64,000 nucleotides of DNA, from contig NW_006768807.1 in assembly GCF_000204055.1 (NCBI RefSeq), forward strand, positions 153,149-217,148, in the 5' to 3' direction. Below the pieces are notes generated by a model that searched no databases, had not been told where the DNA came from, and saw only the letters and a list, made by a program, of their open reading frames with translations. The DNA comes from Melampsora larici-populina 98AG31 (Eukaryota > Basidiomycota > Pucciniomycetes > Pucciniales > Melampsoraceae). Both the position numbers and the translations under genes were made by a program. Below are positions 48,577-59,400 of this stretch, one piece after another (within the stretch, counting starts at the first letter, position 1; the number at the start of each line of letters is the position of its first letter).

Positions 48577-49912
48577 CGGACAACTAGCAATTGTAAGCAT
48601 TATTCTCTCACATTAACGAACTTATTAATCACTAATACTTGGGTTTTTGAAATTCCATGGAATACAGAGTAAAGCAACTCAAGTAATCACTGAAATTATT
48701 GAAGTGATTATAAAGCTCGCATGCTATTACTCACGAATATATTAAAACAGTGTTACTAATTGAATCAAATATATTTTCGGATTACGCGAATGAGTAATAA
48801 TGAGTAGACTACAGAAAGCTGAATCAATGGAGCGATGTAGTAAGATTTACATTCAATTTTTGAGTTATCCTTATAGATCAATATTTAAACACGAGAACTT
48901 CTACTATAAATATTGGAGTTGATTTTGGGAGCATGTATTAATAATCACGAAATCATAATACTCCTGTAGGATTCTTTTGAGCTCTAGCTTCCAGTACGTG
49001 TCCCTGTGGGTACAGCTTTCACTACATATTGTATGAACTCAAATTAACATCATAAGGCTTGTTATCAACAGTAATAAATGCAGTGTTAAATTTGGTTATA
49101 TAAATATGAGCTAGAGTGAATTCAGTATCATAAAGTGAGATTTAATAAACATTATCTAATTTAAAAATCTTGACACTATTCCAGTTTGGAAATTGACCTG
49201 AATACAGGCACAAAATTACAAACAAAAGCAGTGTGTGGAGCAGAGCAGCAACTACAAAGTTGTGAATTTTCTTTTGACGCTATAAGATATAAATTGTCCA
49301 ATTATCCCAAAGTCAATTACAAAAAGCGTCCAACATTAAATAGCTAACATTAATCTCAGTAGTAGCTTCTTGTAAAACTTAATATTGACCAAGAGCATTT
49401 CAAACCGAATGTCGGGATGAACATTTATCGGATGAAAAAACTTATTTATTGCTATAGATATTTCAGCAGTTGGAATTCTTGATAATTTGCGAACTTCAGA
49501 AAAGGCATTAAATCCTCGGCACAAGGTTCTGTAAGTGTAGTATCAAGAACTTAAAGACCAATCTGAGCATCCTACGAGAGCATAGCTATATATTTTCGGC
49601 AGCAATGCAAATTATATATTTTCAAAGCCGCCGAAATTAGTAAAAATTAGTAACATACTGAATAATACGAACGTAGTAGTTCTTCAATCACTCAGATTTT
49701 GATGTAGCTAACCCTTTGTGCTAATTGCTTCCTACCAATTCAAACTCATAGCTCACGAGCACTAAAGGTTGCCCAAATAGTTCTCTAAGAACGTAAGTGG
49801 AGCACCTGATTTCGTCTCTTCCAATGCTTTGATCCCGAAGTTAATCAATATTCTCGAATCCAAATATAGCAACAACTTACGAACAATTTGTTTTGAAGCT
49901 AAGAAAGTCAAT
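48577..49912. other. Non-coding spacer 5' of the first F-box gene
   Basis: AT-rich; no gene recognised. I saw no convincing hairpin plus CTRR here that would end the Helitron earlier. Confidence 0.5.
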
Positions 49913-51248
49913 ATGCGTAACTCACTAGCACTCCCGACTGAAATCGTGGACTTAATTATGAATCATTTCTATGATAGTATTCCTCGCGAGTCAAATCTCA
50001 TTCACCGAAGTAACAGCGGCAATAGCCAGTTTTTAGATCATCAATCAATAAAAGAATTACTGGGGTTGCGGTTAGTCTCAAAATCCTGGGCAAATGTAAT
50101 CCCAGCGTACGTTTACAGGTGTTTACAACTGCAAAGCCCTTGGGTTCATGGTTTCATAATCAAGATGTGGCAAAATTGCATTCGTTCAACACCAATTTTG
50201 TACATTCATCAGCTTTGTCTAGATCAAATATTTTTTTTTCCGGAAGCGAAATATCAAGCTTTACAAAAGCACTACGGCTCTAGAGAATACGCGCGTCTTG
50301 ACTTCGAGTATCAACATAAGGAGTCAGCCTCCATTTTCATGGAGAATGCAGCTGATATCATTTTACTATGTGGATCATACTTACGAGACCTCAAGTTAAA
50401 ATTCACTGAATCTGTTGGTTTCTCTGATCATATGATAGATTCAATTAGGCATATTAAAAACCTCAAAAAGTTAATCATTGAAGGAGCTCGAGATCCATGT
50501 ATAGTCAATGATAGTCAGTCATTAGCAGAAGTCTTGAGTAGTGTAATATCTCTAGAATCACTGTCACTTAAATTTGCTAGCTTAGAAGTAATGTGTTTGG
50601 ATGCCGGGTGTTTACCAAATTTGGTTCATTTTTGGATATTCAATCACCCAAACAACTACAACGCAATTATAAATTTTATTAGCACGGAAGGAAGAAAGAT
50701 CAAAGTATTAGAATGCATGCCAATGTTAATAGGGGACGAGTCAATCAAGCTATTTGAAGTTTTGAAAGAATCACTGGAAGGTATATTTGTCAGTGGAATT
50801 CCAGATGATATCAGAGAAGACTTGCGATTAGTGGAGTTCTCGAACTTGCGTTTTATCCAAATTCGTTATATGGATGATCTGTATGACTTTCCAACGTGGC
50901 TAGAATGGCCAATTTTTAAAAATGTTGAATTATTCATTATGAATTACAAGGATAGTAGAAATTATTGGAAAGAAACGTTGATCGGATTGAGAAAAACAAA
51001 AATTATTACACCACCTAATCTCAAACATTTCGTTTTCATCACTGGAAGAAAGAATCACGAAAAGGATACGTCCTTTGTAAATGGTTTCAAGCGCCACGGA
51101 ATTAGTTGTCATTTTAAGTCTAATCTGGAATACACCGAAGCATTAGTAAGTGACTTTCAACACAGTTTGTAATGCTAAATATAACTAATTGTCGTTCAAA
51201 TTTATTTAACAGGAAATTTTAGCTACATTGAAAAATCAAGAGTACTAA
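49913..51248 (+). CDS. F-box-like protein carried by the Helitron, copy 1
   Basis: Two exons (49913-51145 and 51213-51248) give 422 residues. The N-terminus is F-box-like: LALPTEIVDLIMNHFYDS, then LGLRLVSKSWANVIPAYVYR. The rest has leucine-spaced segments resembling degenerate LRRs, for example LVHFWIFNHP and LKESLEGIFVSGIPDD. ATG 49913 was preferred because the F-box follows at once; no upstream ATG is needed. The frame is intact. Copy 2 (52369-54599) has the same layout, including the intron a few residues before the end. F-box proteins usually choose targets for SCF ubiquitin ligases. This one may be a captured host gene. Confidence 0.72.
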
Positions 51249-52368
51249 GTACCTTACATTCTAAATTTTTTACGGGTGAAGTGCATTGAGCACAAGTATC
51301 CCAATCCTAAACTAATCCTCCGTTCTCATACTTTGGAGTTAGTTAGTGGTGTAATTGTCAATGTTTGTTCAGTAAATTAAACAAATAACTATACAAATAG
51401 ATTTCATTTGGTTACTTTTATCCTCTTTTATCACGCTTTTGATATTTGTAGTGAATGCTTTGCGTCACCTTGAAGTTTTTAGAATTTAAAATTCAAATTG
51501 TAATTTGTGCTTATTTTCAAACAGACCTGAAGATTCATATGACGTAAATACTGGTGAAACAATGTAGTTAAGTAGTTTTGCAACACGTTTACACAAAATA
51601 CTACGAGAACAAAAACTAAGTAGCAATAATGATTGCTACTAGATTCAATATGTAAATACAAATATTCAGCTTCATGGAATGGTAAGGTGGAGACAAAACG
51701 TAACGAAAGATGCCTTATATGCAACTAGCTGAGTAAAGAATCATCCAGAGAAAGGATTTCAGTATGGAAACCAGAAAATTTCAGCTACGACGGGACAACA
51801 GAAATTTTGTCTAAAGATTTAAGAGCTACCATTAGCAGGGCATTCGGGGTTTGATATATACTGATGTATGGATACCCGAGATTTTGTAATTACTTTAGCT
51901 AGCAATGAAACTTGGAATCAGCAAAGACTTTCAAAGTAAGGGAACTATTGACCTTGATTGAACTCATTAGCAGAAAGTAAATCGCAAGGTTATGAATTGC
52001 CAGCATTTGTTGATAATTACAAGCAGACAATACTATATTTATTTGCCAATATACATTATAAGAACAAATCATCTTGTGAATAGCGCTTACTTCACGGAAA
52101 TGAAATATAGTAGGGCATCTATATGTAAGTATTTCATGCTTTTGCCAAGCGTAATTAGTTAATGTCGTCTCGCGTGTTCACAAATCAATCATATTGATTG
52201 ACGTAGATAAGAAAATCGAGCCTCAAAAGTTAAATCCAAAAGTTCAATTAACTTTTGGGAGTTATTAATGATTGATATAAATATATGATAGGTTGCCCGA
52301 TCTTACTTATCGCTTTTGTTTGATTGCATCTCTGCTTATTTTCTTATTGAATCATAAAGCAAGTAATA
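51249..52368. other. Non-coding spacer between the two F-box paralogues
   Basis: AT-rich; no gene seen. The promoter of the second paralogue should lie near 52260-52368. Confidence 0.5.
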
Positions 52369-52905
52369 ATGGCTCCTTCTCAATCGCTCCCATTAGAAGT
52401 AGTAGAATTAATAATTCATTTTCTTTATGTCAACTCTACGTCAACCGCTAAGGAATCATTAAATAGCGCAGATCAAACTTTCCTTGACCAGTCATCTATC
52501 AAACAATTACTTAGTCTACGTTTGCTCGGTGAGCCTTGGGCAGCAGCTGTTCCAAAATTTGTAGAAAGCTCTTTATATTTAACTAAACCGTTATGTGATA
52601 AGTACATCATCAGAATGTGGAATAACTGCTTAGACGTTTCGAACTTATCTAACCTGCGACATCTTTGCTTGAATCCGCTCATGTTTATCCCAGCGACAAA
52701 ATCAGATGGATACCACATGGGACTATCAGACAAATGCAGTGATCAATTTGAATTCGAATACAATTGCTGGGAGCCAAACTGCATTTTGATGCCCGATGCT
52801 GCCGATATCATTAGCTTATGTGGGTCCAGATTAGTTGATTTAAAGTTGATATTCGCTCGTTCAGTTGGTTTCTCCGACAGTATGGTCGTCGCAATGAAAC
52901 ACATA

Positions 52906-53820
52906 CACTACACAAAATATAATATTTTCTGGGCAGAAAATTAAATTATTGATACACAAAAATATTGAGAGGCCAGGAGAAGGGCAAAAAATAAATAAAA
53001 ATATGCATCTTGTTCCCTGCGGTGAGAGCTTCACTCTCCATATTTTTCCATATTTTTACAGTCCGTATTGATAAGTGTACTAACAATAAACCTTCATAAT
53101 CATCCAATTACAACCTGTAACAAGCACTGAAATTTGGCTCATTAGTGTTTAGAGAAACTTTTGATTTCTGAAAACACCTATAACTTTGTCAAATCTGCCT
53201 CAAAACACTCGATTTTAAGTGCATTAGAAAGCTGAACTCTTCCTCTCAAACTTTCATAAGGTCAAGAACTATGTAGCTAGTATGACAATCATTCTATGGA
53301 TCTGTATGTACAAATGTACAAAAAAGATTATATCTTTTTTAGCAGACCAGCATGCTGTGTGGTCCTATTATGAACTATTTGGAGGACAATTCCAGCNNNN
53401 NNNNNNNNNNNNNNNNNNNNNNNNNNNNNNNNNNNNNNNNNNNNNNNNNNNNNNNNNNNNNNNNNNNNNNNNNNNNNNNNNNNNNNNNNNNNNNNNACCA
53501 ATGCACCCAAAATGACTTTTTCGGACCGGATTTTAAAAAAGTTATGAGTATTTTTATAAATCAAAAGTTTCTCTCACACACTAATGAGCCAAATCTCACT
53601 GCTTGTTCCAGGTTGTAATTGGATGATTGTGAAGGTTTATTGTTAGTACACTTATCAATACGGACTGTAAAAATATGGAAAAATATGGAGAGTGAAGCTC
53701 TCACCGCAGGGAACAAGATGCATATTTTTATTTATTTTTTGCCCTTCTCCTGGCCTCTCAATATTTTTGTGTATCAATAATTTAATTTTCTGCCCAGAAA
53801 ATATTATCTTTCTTGTAGTG
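52906..53820. mobile_element. CACTA-type non-autonomous element with long TIRs
   Basis: The termini begin CACTAC and are inverted over more than 200 bp (52906 to about 53140, and about 53590-53820, with few mismatches). A 3-bp duplication, ATA, flanks it (52903-52905 and 53821-53823). CACTA ends plus a 3-bp TSD define the CACTA (En/Spm) superfamily. No transposase is seen, but the centre includes a 100-N gap. Confidence 0.85.
53397..53496. other. Assembly gap (100 N)
   Basis: Unknown bases inside the CACTA-type element; the round length suggests a scaffold gap of unknown true size. Confidence 0.99.
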
Positions 53821-54599
53821 ATAAAGAATCTCAAGGCTTTATTAATTGAAGGAACCCTAATGAGAACTATCACCAACGATTCAGCATCTTTATCTGCTGT
53901 CTTACAAAATAGTCCTTCTCTAGAGTCTTTTTCATTAAGATTGACTAACTTGGCACGCTTGAACTTAGCACCCGGGTCATTACCAAGCCTATCTCATCTC
54001 TGGATTACGTGCCATGAAAAAAACTTAGATGCAGTTAGTCACTTTTGTCGAAACAGTCATTGCAAAATCAAGCTCCTCGAATTTACACCTTCACATCGTC
54101 CTCAGAACTCTGCAAAGTTAATCGTATCATTACACAAATCGCTAGAAGGATTGACAGTCAGGACAATTCCAGATGATCTCCCTCGTTCACTCCAAATGGA
54201 CACCTTTCCAAAACTTTGAGTCGTACAATGCAGACATGTTAATACATTCCGCGACCGACCAATTTGGTTTGAATGGACACTTCTGCATACGATCGAAGTC
54301 TTCATTACGAACTACCACAGCAACAAAGCTTACTGGGAGGCCGTTTTAAACTCAGCTGGTGGACCTCATTTAAAAGAAGCCATCAATTTGAAAACCTTCA
54401 TTCTCATAACGGGCGATGGTGACCCAATTAAGGACCCTGAGGTAGCCAAGGTGTTCGAAGCTCATGGTATAAGTTGCCATTTTAGATCAGAAATAAGCCA
54501 CACTGACATATTGGTAAGTACGATTGAGTATATTTGAATTGATTATAAAGGAGTTAACTAACTTACTTCAACTCCGAACAGGCTTTTATGAAGAACTAG

Positions 54600-55142
54600 G
54601 TAAAATCAAAGGTTGTGGGCAGGGGAGTTTGGGTAATTCCTGTAAGCACGTAAATTTGCTCATGTACTAATTCGAGACATAAACTGACATAGAGTAATTC
54701 AAAAGACCAGGTAATAATAAATCTGCTTTAGCGCAAAGTTCGAATTGAATGAATAAAGATAGATATGAGCTATTCAATTTGTTTCAGCTATAGTTTTTTG
54801 GTATTTGTTAAATCAGTTCAGAATCAATAGAAGAGATGTTGTTAGTACTAAGTAGTAAAAGTTGTTGTATAACTTCCCAATTGTGTAGTAACCTTTAGTA
54901 ATGAGTTCACTGATTTTTGAAGTAATAAAAAGTACCAGTGCAAGAGCATTGATGATGAGTAACAATACTAAAGATATTAAAACACTAAATCACAATAGCT
55001 TACACAATTCAAAGTTTTGTACACGGCTGAACAGCATAAATGTGAGCACAGTGCATACTAAGATTTGATCCACCTAAAAGTAGTTAATATTTTGAATCAA
55101 CTAAGAGTTAAGAGTGCGGCGCCCGCCGCCCAATCTGGCTAG
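54600..55142 (+). other. Helitron 3' terminal region with hairpin and CTAG
   Basis: Non-coding AT-rich sequence ends in the GC hairpin at about 55115-55129, a 9-nt spacer and CTAG (55139-55142). The hairpin stem GCGGC/GCCGC stands out in AT-rich surroundings. Confidence 0.6.
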
Positions 55143-55776
55143 TGATCAATAAATCTGCACCTCTCAACCATATCTTTGACTGCAAGCCGTTGTTCATCTA
55201 AATTTATGCGCAATGTGATGAATGATCCATTGATGAGATATGTGGACCATGAATCATTACTGGTGTTAGACCAAAGACTGAGCTTTCTTGGTATCTTCAC
55301 ATCTCTTGGGTGACTTTGTTTCTTCAAAGAGCTTGGACGTCCACAGAGAAATCTTGAGTGATATTTCAGCTAGTTTCAGCTGCAACTCAAACTAAACATG
55401 CTCATACATTATATAGCTCTTTACTTTATCACAAAACTAACAATCATTTGGAGATGAACAGGCAAATAAATACCATTGGGCGCTTCAATCATGATGATTT
55501 TTACTGTATAATCGCTACAGAGAGTTGCTCAGGATCAAGGGATGTCCTTGTTGTGTATCTCACTAATCCAAAGGCCACACTGCGACGGCTTACCTCAATG
55601 AGGAGACTGTTTCATATGATCACTGAAGTGGAGTTTGACATGAATATGGTCTGAAAATCTACCCTATTCCCTTCACGATTTATATGTGGCTGGTCATAGG
55701 CCTCAAAGCAAGATTCGACCAATTCTCAATCTGATAGCTTTCCAAGACTACTCAAAACTGATAAATGTCTTCAATG
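55143..55776. other. Sequence between Helitron and hAT-4
   Basis: Short reading frames occur on both strands (55358-55654 plus; 55327-55139 minus, which runs into the Helitron end), but none has a recognisable domain. Confidence 0.4.
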
Positions 55777-56466
55777 CTGGATCGCAGCGCAGGAGAAAAC
55801 GCGCAGCGCGGAGCGCTGCCTCGAAACCACCCGGGGCAAAAAAAACCCGCGCAGCGCCTCTTGCTCGGGTTTCCAGGGCCTTTTTTTTTGAGCTACGTTT
55901 CCCGTTGCCGGTCCCGGGTCAGCCAAGCATACCACTACTATGCCCTTGCTCCCTGCCCTAATACCACTGCCACCTCTTGCCATCTGCCACCACATCCACT
56001 ACCATCTCCAAATACACCATCCACCATCCTACTCATTAAAGCCACCATCAATCCATCAATCCCAAGATCTCAAGTTCATCCAATATCAAAGTTTTATCAA
56101 AACATCGATTTCCAATTACAATTTCCGTAAGCCCGTGGACACATGGTCCAAACATCTTCAAAACCTCCATTATAGGTCAAAAGGTTTGTATTCCCATTCA
56201 TCATCCCCTTCATCGACTAGTTGTTGACCAATTGTTTTTTATCAATCTCCTTCTATTATAGATATATCTCCTGCAAGTTCTATCTACTATCTCGATTCAT
56301 CGCCTTCTATTTACTATCTCAATTCATCTCCTTCAATTTCTATTTACTATCTCGATCCATCTCCTTCAAGTTCTATCTACTATCTCAACCCATCTTCTAT
56401 CTACTATCTCGATCCATCTATCAATTTCATCTCAATCATTTATACCTTTTATTTGAAACATCCAAC

Positions 56467-59400
56467 ATGTTAAACAAACAACCAACTCTTGAGTTGTTCT
56501 TAACTTCTGGATACGAAACAGACAACACATCTGCTCCTCCTTGTCGCTCATCACGCACAGTCACCCCAGCGAGACAAGCCCCTGGGATGATCACCCCTAG
56601 TTCCGACTCTTGACGCGCCCTAGAAGACATCAATGGAGGTGTCAGGGATGTACAGGATGGCCATGTGCATCGTCACTGTGAAGGATCAGCTTCTTTACCT
56701 GGAATTGATATCAATCACGATTGTGAACCAATCCGTGGTCAATCAAAGATGGTATCACAATCATCTTCCACTGTAAGTGACTCTTAGTCTTGTTTTTGTG
56801 CTCATCTCAACTCACCTATTATATTATTTTTATTATATTATTTATCTCTTACAGGCCCCCAGTACTGGTACCTCTACTTCTACTCGAGGACGTCCTGGCT
56901 TTGCACGAGTTCCTGCAATTTGAAACCCTGTGAACAATGTGGTCCGGTCAACCAGGGAATCTTCAAGGGCCCTGTTGATCAAACCAGCTATTGAAGTAAG
57001 TGATTTTCTTATTTGATCTGTGTCGGTTTATGTGAAACTGATCACGGGATATGTCATTAGGTTACATCCGGACCTCCCTCAGTGGACCTGGTACAGGACT
57101 CTGACGAAGATAACAATCGGATCCGTAAGAGAAAGAGGAACACACCTGATCCCGAACAATTTGACTGTCCGTTCAATTATTTTGGGCCACCCTTTCACTG
57201 TCCAGTAAAAAAGGATGTAAGTGTTTTTCATTGACTTGGCCTCTATTCTTTTAGCTTTTCTTATCACTGGCTGACATCAAATACCTGTAGCCACTTGATG
57301 AACCACCACTCTCATGGCCTTGTTTGCATTGCAAAAAAGATGTTTGAGTGAGCACTAGCTTGCATCAATCTAACCTCAAGGCGCACCGAGACGGTCACAA
57401 GCAAGCAGGTAAGTCTGGATCTGGGTGTCCACATCGCCGGCAAGCAATCGAGGCAGGAGCAAAGCTACCTCCTACCAAACAGCCTTCTCTTACGGCCTTT
57501 GTCAACACGGCTCCCGCTTTCGGCAACAAGACCCTCAATCAATGTCTTGCCGTGTGGCAAGTGTCACACGCGTTGCCCTTCTTGCGAATCGAGGATCCTA
57601 TACTCAAGTCGATCATCTACTGGCTTCAGCCAGATGCACGCGTGTTTGGACGCAAATGGTCAGCAGATGAGGCCAAACATCTCTACATCTCACTCAGAGA
57701 TCTGGTTATAGAAAAAGAACTCAAAGTATTTACATTCCATATCTATCTATTTTTAAATCTCTGCTTTTACGCTGTCCTTGTAATTTCTCCTTGACTGACA
57801 CTTTGTATTTTAGAATGTTCAAAGGAATTAAATAGCAAATTTTGTTTGATTCAAGACGTCTGGACGGTTAAAGGAAACTTACATGCTTTTATTGGAGCTT
57901 CAAACTCCTACATCAAGGACGACTGGTTGTATGTTGTTTGGCATCTTAGTTTGAAGGTTGTGGCATGGCATCACCAAGGTCATTTACTTGCTGAGCCAAT
58001 GGTGGCCATTCTAAAGAAGAATGATCTTTATCAAAAGATGAGTCTGCTCTTTCAATTTTCCTTTATTTCATTCTTTTTACTTTTCTTGGCTTTCCGATGC
58101 TGACATTAACTGTGATTTTCTTACATGCTTGCTAGTGTATCTGATTCTGGAAGTAACAACTTCACTATGGGACGAGAGTTGCATCGGCAGCTTAAGGAAG
58201 AGGGTTTGAACTCTGGGCATAATCTTGAATGGGAACCGGAACCGATGTCAATACGATGTTTCTGCCACAAGATGGGGCTTATTGTCAAGGCGGGTATTGA
58301 TGCCCTTGGGATGAAGCCACGACGAGTTTGACACAACACTTTAGGCCGATGTGGTAATCAAAATATGAGACCAATCAAAAAATCAAAAAAAATCGAATTT
58401 TGAATTACATCAATTATATTACATATAGTTTAATATTTACATCATTTTATCATTTAAACAAACTTATCAAGATCAGTATAAACTATTAACAAACAGATTA
58501 CAAAAAGAAAGAAAGAAAAAAACATAAGAAAAACTCGAAAATAGAGGTACACAGGTTGGAAATGGTTTTTAGGGTAGTAATATTAGGTTTATGGGTTTAG
58601 TAGGGTTAGAATACGAAAGAGGAGCATTATGTTATTCAGTAACAACTTTAATCATGATGGTTTATAAGATAAGATAGAAGTTATTGAGGAAATGGAAAAA
58701 AGTCGAAATTGGTAAACAAGGGTTTACAGGTAGTTTTACATATGTAGCAGTGGTATTAGTAATGAATAAGGTTGCAAAGGGTGTTTTTAGGGATTTTCAC
58801 GGTTGGAGATTACTGTTTAATGTTACAGAAGGAAAGAAAGGCTTAGTAAAAGGTGTGAAAAGTGAAGAAAATAGGTGAAAATCGTCGAAAATGAAGGTTT
58901 TCAGCTGATTACATGTGTCAAATGACGTCAGAACATGATGAGTAATAGTTCATTCGACGCAGAATCATCAAATTCATAATGTACAATCTTTAAATCATTA
59001 GTAACAGAGGTTTATGGCAAAATTTATAAGGAATCAAAGGATTTGATTACACATCAACAAGATCACAAATCATTAATAACTAGCAATTACATCATTGAAA
59101 TGCTGAATCATCATAAGATCAAATTAATATTCATTCTAGAACATTCAGAACACAGCATATACACAGCATATACACAGCATTTGATCATAAGAATAGAGAT
59201 TAGTCATGTTTTACTGGTCAAATTAGTAATAAATCTCATCAGATGATGAATAGAAGATCACATTACATCATAATAATGATCATAATGGGTTGATGAGGTA
59301 CTGATGGCGAAATTTAGGAATGCAGAGAGTGGTTGAATCATTAGATCATAGCTGTTTACCAACATTTTAGTCATCTTTTGGTTTTTTTAGATGGTAAAGA

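Larger units (their letters stand above)
52369..54599 (+). pseudogene. F-box-like protein carried by the Helitron, copy 2, disrupted
   Basis: Coding pieces 52369-52905, 53824-54513 and 54582-54599 add to 415 codons when the transposon between the first two is removed with one TSD copy. The joint then reads MKHI-KNLKALLIEG, matching IRHIKNLKKLIIEG in copy 1. The F-box-like start is LPLEVVELIIHFLYVN. A second lesion is TGA at 54217-54219, where copy 1 has the Arg of NLRFIQIR. The terminal intron is at the same place as in copy 1. A tandem duplication of one gene, followed by decay of this copy, explains the pair. Confidence 0.8.
36718..55142 (+). mobile_element. Probable Helitron carrying two F-box genes
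   Basis: It is supported by a Rep/Pif1 helicase gene (44072-48576) and a typical 3' end. A GC hairpin, GCGGC-GCCC-GCCGC (about 55115-55129), is followed after nine bases by CTAG at 55139-55142 and then T, the usual 3' flank of insertion into AT. Between helicase and terminus lie two F-box paralogues, and upstream lies an accessory ORF. The left limit is not determined; 36718 is only the end of the adjacent LINE. An alternative is a shorter Helitron whose end I missed, with the F-box genes outside it. Confidence 0.6.

Noticed and set aside
55358..55654. 98-residue plus-strand frame between Helitron and hAT-4
   Set aside because: Composition is plausible but there is no recognisable domain or flanking exon; not called.
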